This document shows positions 35,770-37,303 of a stretch of 37,303 bases of DNA, one piece after another (position 1 is the first letter of the stretch; every line of letters starts with the position of its first letter). The notes under the pieces are model-generated. The model did no database searches, was not told where the DNA came from, and was given only the letters and a program-made list of their open reading frames with translations. The DNA comes from Beijerinckiaceae bacterium (lineage in GTDB: Bacteria > Pseudomonadota > Alphaproteobacteria > Rhizobiales > Beijerinckiaceae). The translations under genes and the position numbers were made by a program. Where the stretch lies: positions 1 to 37,303 of the forward strand of contig JALOTF010000019.1 in the NCBI GenBank assembly GCA_025458025.1, read 5' to 3'.

Positions 35770-37062
35770 TCACTCTGCCGGTTGGGCGCTCGCCGCGAGG
35801 TTCATCTGCGCGCGATAGGCCTGATGCGCATAGGCGCGATACTCCCACAGCCAGCGCAGGGAAATCGCCGCGAGGCCCCAGGTGAGGCCGTACATCATGA
35901 AGAGGTGACGCCAGCGGTCCATGTCGATCTGGAACATCTGGATGAGGTGCGGCACGAAGCCCGAGAAGATCACGATGGCATAGGACTGGAACGGCGTGCG
36001 CATCATCACCGTGCGGATCGAGATCGCAATCGTCGTCACGATGAAGGCGAGGAAGATGATGCCGCCCATCCAGCCATAGGACGAGAACGCCATGATGAAG
36101 GTGTTATGCGGGTTCTCGGTATAAAAGATCCAGAACCGGTTCGGCCCGAAGCCGAAGGGCATTTCCAGAAGCTCTGGAATGGAGCGCAACTGGTTGCCGA
36201 AGCGTCCGGAGGGGCCGGAATCGTAGTCTTTCGCCAGCGTGAAGCGGTCTGCAAAGACCTCGTAAATCTGGTCCACCGAGAGGATCACAGCGAGGCCGAG
36301 TACGAGGAACACCGCGCCGAGCATCGAGAACAGCATGAGACGCGCGCGTGTCGCGCGGTCGGGCGTGGTAATCGCGTTCAGTATCACAAGCATGCCAAGC
36401 CCGACGACCAGCGCGATCCATGAGCCGCGCGAGAAGGACAGGAAAATCCCCAGCACGATAAGCGAGAAGATGCCGAGCCGGATGAGCACCGAGCCCCGCC
36501 CGCGCAGGAGATCATTGGCCACGAACAGCGCAGGCAGCACGAGGAAGGAGCCGAACACGTTGGGGTCCCGGAAGGTGCCGGAAACGCGGCTCTCGAACAT
36601 CACGAAGCGCCCTTCGAGGCCGGGCAACCCGATATAGCCCGCCAGGCCGGTCAGGGTGGCCATCAGCGCTCCGAGAATAAAGCCCCATTTCACGGCTTCG
36701 AGCCGCTGGAGGGCGTTCTCGTTCAGAATCATGGCGAAGAACACCGCCGTCACCGCCACGAAGCAGGTGCCGAGCATGAAATCGCGGCTATCGTCGAAAT
36801 CGAGATGCGGTTGCAGCGCAATCAGGCCGGCGATGTTGAACATCGCAAGAAACAGGATGAGCGGCACATTCGCCCGGTCGAGCCGCAAGCCAAGCAGGAA
36901 GAACAGCCCCACGGCGCTCACCGCCATGGCGTTGTAGATCACATCCACCAGCACCAGCGCGCTGGAGAACACGGTCAGCGTCAGCCAGAGCAGTAGCAGC
37001 CATTCTACACCGTGGCGCGGCGGCGTCGTCAGCCGCGAGGGGAAGGGCGGGGGGCCGCGCAT
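35770..37062 (-). CDS. O-antigen ligase / polymerase-like membrane protein (Wzy_C family)
   Basis: A 430-residue polytopic inner-membrane protein with about 11 hydrophobic segments and one large periplasmic loop (about residues 260-320) containing RFTLAKDYDSGPSGRFGNQL and ENPHNTFIMAFSSYGWMGG. The HN in this loop matches the conserved PHN/H motif of O-antigen ligases and polymerases. Segment SRVSGTFRDPNVFGSFLVLP is another family landmark. It would join glycan repeat units or transfer them to a carrier. It starts 7 bases after the sugar transferase stop, so both are in one operon. Polymerase and ligase cannot be told apart here. Confidence 0.9.
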   Translation of the reverse strand: MRGPPPFPSRLTTPPRHGVEWLLLLWLTLTVFSSALVLVDVIYNAMAVSAVGLFFLLGLRLDRANVPLILFLAMFNIAGLIALQPHLDFDDSRDFMLGTCFVAVTAVFFAMILNENALQRLEAVKWGFILGALMATLTGLAGYIGLPGLEGRFVMFESRVSGTFRDPNVFGSFLVLPALFVANDLLRGRGSVLIRLGIFSLIVLGIFLSFSRGSWIALVVGLGMLVILNAITTPDRATRARLMLFSMLGAVFLVLGLAVILSVDQIYEVFADRFTLAKDYDSGPSGRFGNQLRSIPELLEMPFGFGPNRFWIFYTENPHNTFIMAFSSYGWMGGIIFLAFIVTTIAISIRTVMMRTPFQSYAIVIFSGFVPHLIQMFQIDMDRWRHLFMMYGLTWGLAAISLRWLWEYRAYAHQAYRAQMNLAASAQPAE

Positions 37063-37069
37063 CGGGCGC

Positions 37070-37303
37070 TCAGTAGGCGTTCTCGCCCCGGAGGAGCGCC
37101 ACCGGCGTCATCCCGAGGATCGAGAGATCGAAGAAGAGCGACCAGTTATCGATGTAATGCCGGTCATGCTCCACGCGCTTCTGCAGCTTTTCGGGCGTGT
37201 CGGTCTCGCCGCGCCAGCCATTGATCTGCGCCCAGCCGGTCATGCCCGGCTTCACGCGGTGGCGGGCGAAGTAGCCGTCGATCACATCCTCGTAGAGCCG
37301 GTC
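37070..37303 (-). CDS. Polyprenyl-phosphate sugar phosphotransferase, C-terminal part, truncated by window edge
   Basis: The last 77 residues of a bacterial sugar transferase (WbaP/ExoY type), which starts polysaccharide repeat units by moving a sugar phosphate onto undecaprenyl phosphate. Diagnostic segments are HRVKPGMTGWAQINGWRGET and KRVEHDRHYIDNWSLFFDL, ending RGENAY. The frame is open to the window edge, so the start and the N-terminal membrane segments lie beyond 37303. It lies directly upstream of the O-antigen ligase-like gene on the same strand, supporting a surface-polysaccharide operon. Confidence 0.93.
   Translation of the reverse strand, partial: DRLYEDVIDGYFARHRVKPGMTGWAQINGWRGETDTPEKLQKRVEHDRHYIDNWSLFFDLSILGMTPVALLRGENAY

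Noticed and set aside
1-37303. CRISPR arrays, insertion sequences, prophage genes
   Set aside because: No regularly spaced repeats, transposase motifs, integrase or phage structural genes were seen anywhere.

Overview
The window is GC-rich and looks like part of the chromosome of an alphaproteobacterium, most likely Hyphomicrobiales (Rhizobiales). The inference rests on gene order: glyA-nrdR-ribD-ribE-ribH-nusB-thiL, and bamE / cytochrome bc1 chaperone / yceD-plsX-fabH-ihfA-merR, are arrangements characteristic of that group. Genus cannot be named from the sequence alone.

Layout. (1) 1-8948, + strand: the 3' part of glyA, a terminator, then a tightly packed nrdR, riboflavin (ribD, ribE, ribH), nusB and thiL run with overlapping stop/start codons, an MFS transporter, and a K+-independent proton-pumping pyrophosphatase closed by a bidirectional terminator. 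(2) 9053-14324: bamE on the - strand, then a bc1 chaperone-like gene, yceD, plsX, fabH, ihfA and a MerR regulator on the + strand. (3) 14356-23270: a mixed-strand block holding a large YfhO-like membrane protein, a GTP cyclohydrolase II with a degenerate RibB-like front half, a stand-alone RibD-type reductase, a cytochrome b561, a GNAT protein, a SAM methyltransferase, a GT4 glycosyltransferase, a divergent 6-pyruvoyltetrahydropterin-synthase-like protein and an MDR-type dehydrogenase. This is the best candidate for an undescribed system: the enzyme types fit a pathway that starts from GTP, builds or modifies a pyrimidine/pteridine, and decorates it with methyl and sugar groups. The product is unknown.

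(4) 23454-26987: an OpgH-type periplasmic glucan glucosyltransferase, an FkbM methyltransferase and a secreted protein of unknown function, overlapping or nearly so, ending in a strong terminator. (5) 27195-32002: two chemoreceptors flanking an oppositely oriented secreted metallo-beta-lactamase-fold protein. One receptor is membrane-bound with a C-terminal PilZ domain, the other is soluble with two PAS domains and is followed by a 63-residue small protein with a strong ribosome binding site. (6) 32219-33436: an AT-richer methyltransferase gene next to the 3' end of a tRNA-Pro(GGG), with about 400 bases of non-coding DNA between, likely acquired DNA. (7) 33609-37303: a surface-polysaccharide region with a methyltransferase and GT4 on the + strand, and an O-antigen-ligase/polymerase-like protein and the end of a polyprenyl-phosphate sugar transferase on the - strand.

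Housekeeping genes dominate the first 14 kb; the rest is cell-envelope, signalling and specialised metabolism. The two riboflavin-type gene sets (region 1 and region 3) may share precursors: region 1 has no GTP cyclohydrolase II, so the region 3 enzyme may serve both riboflavin and the unknown product.
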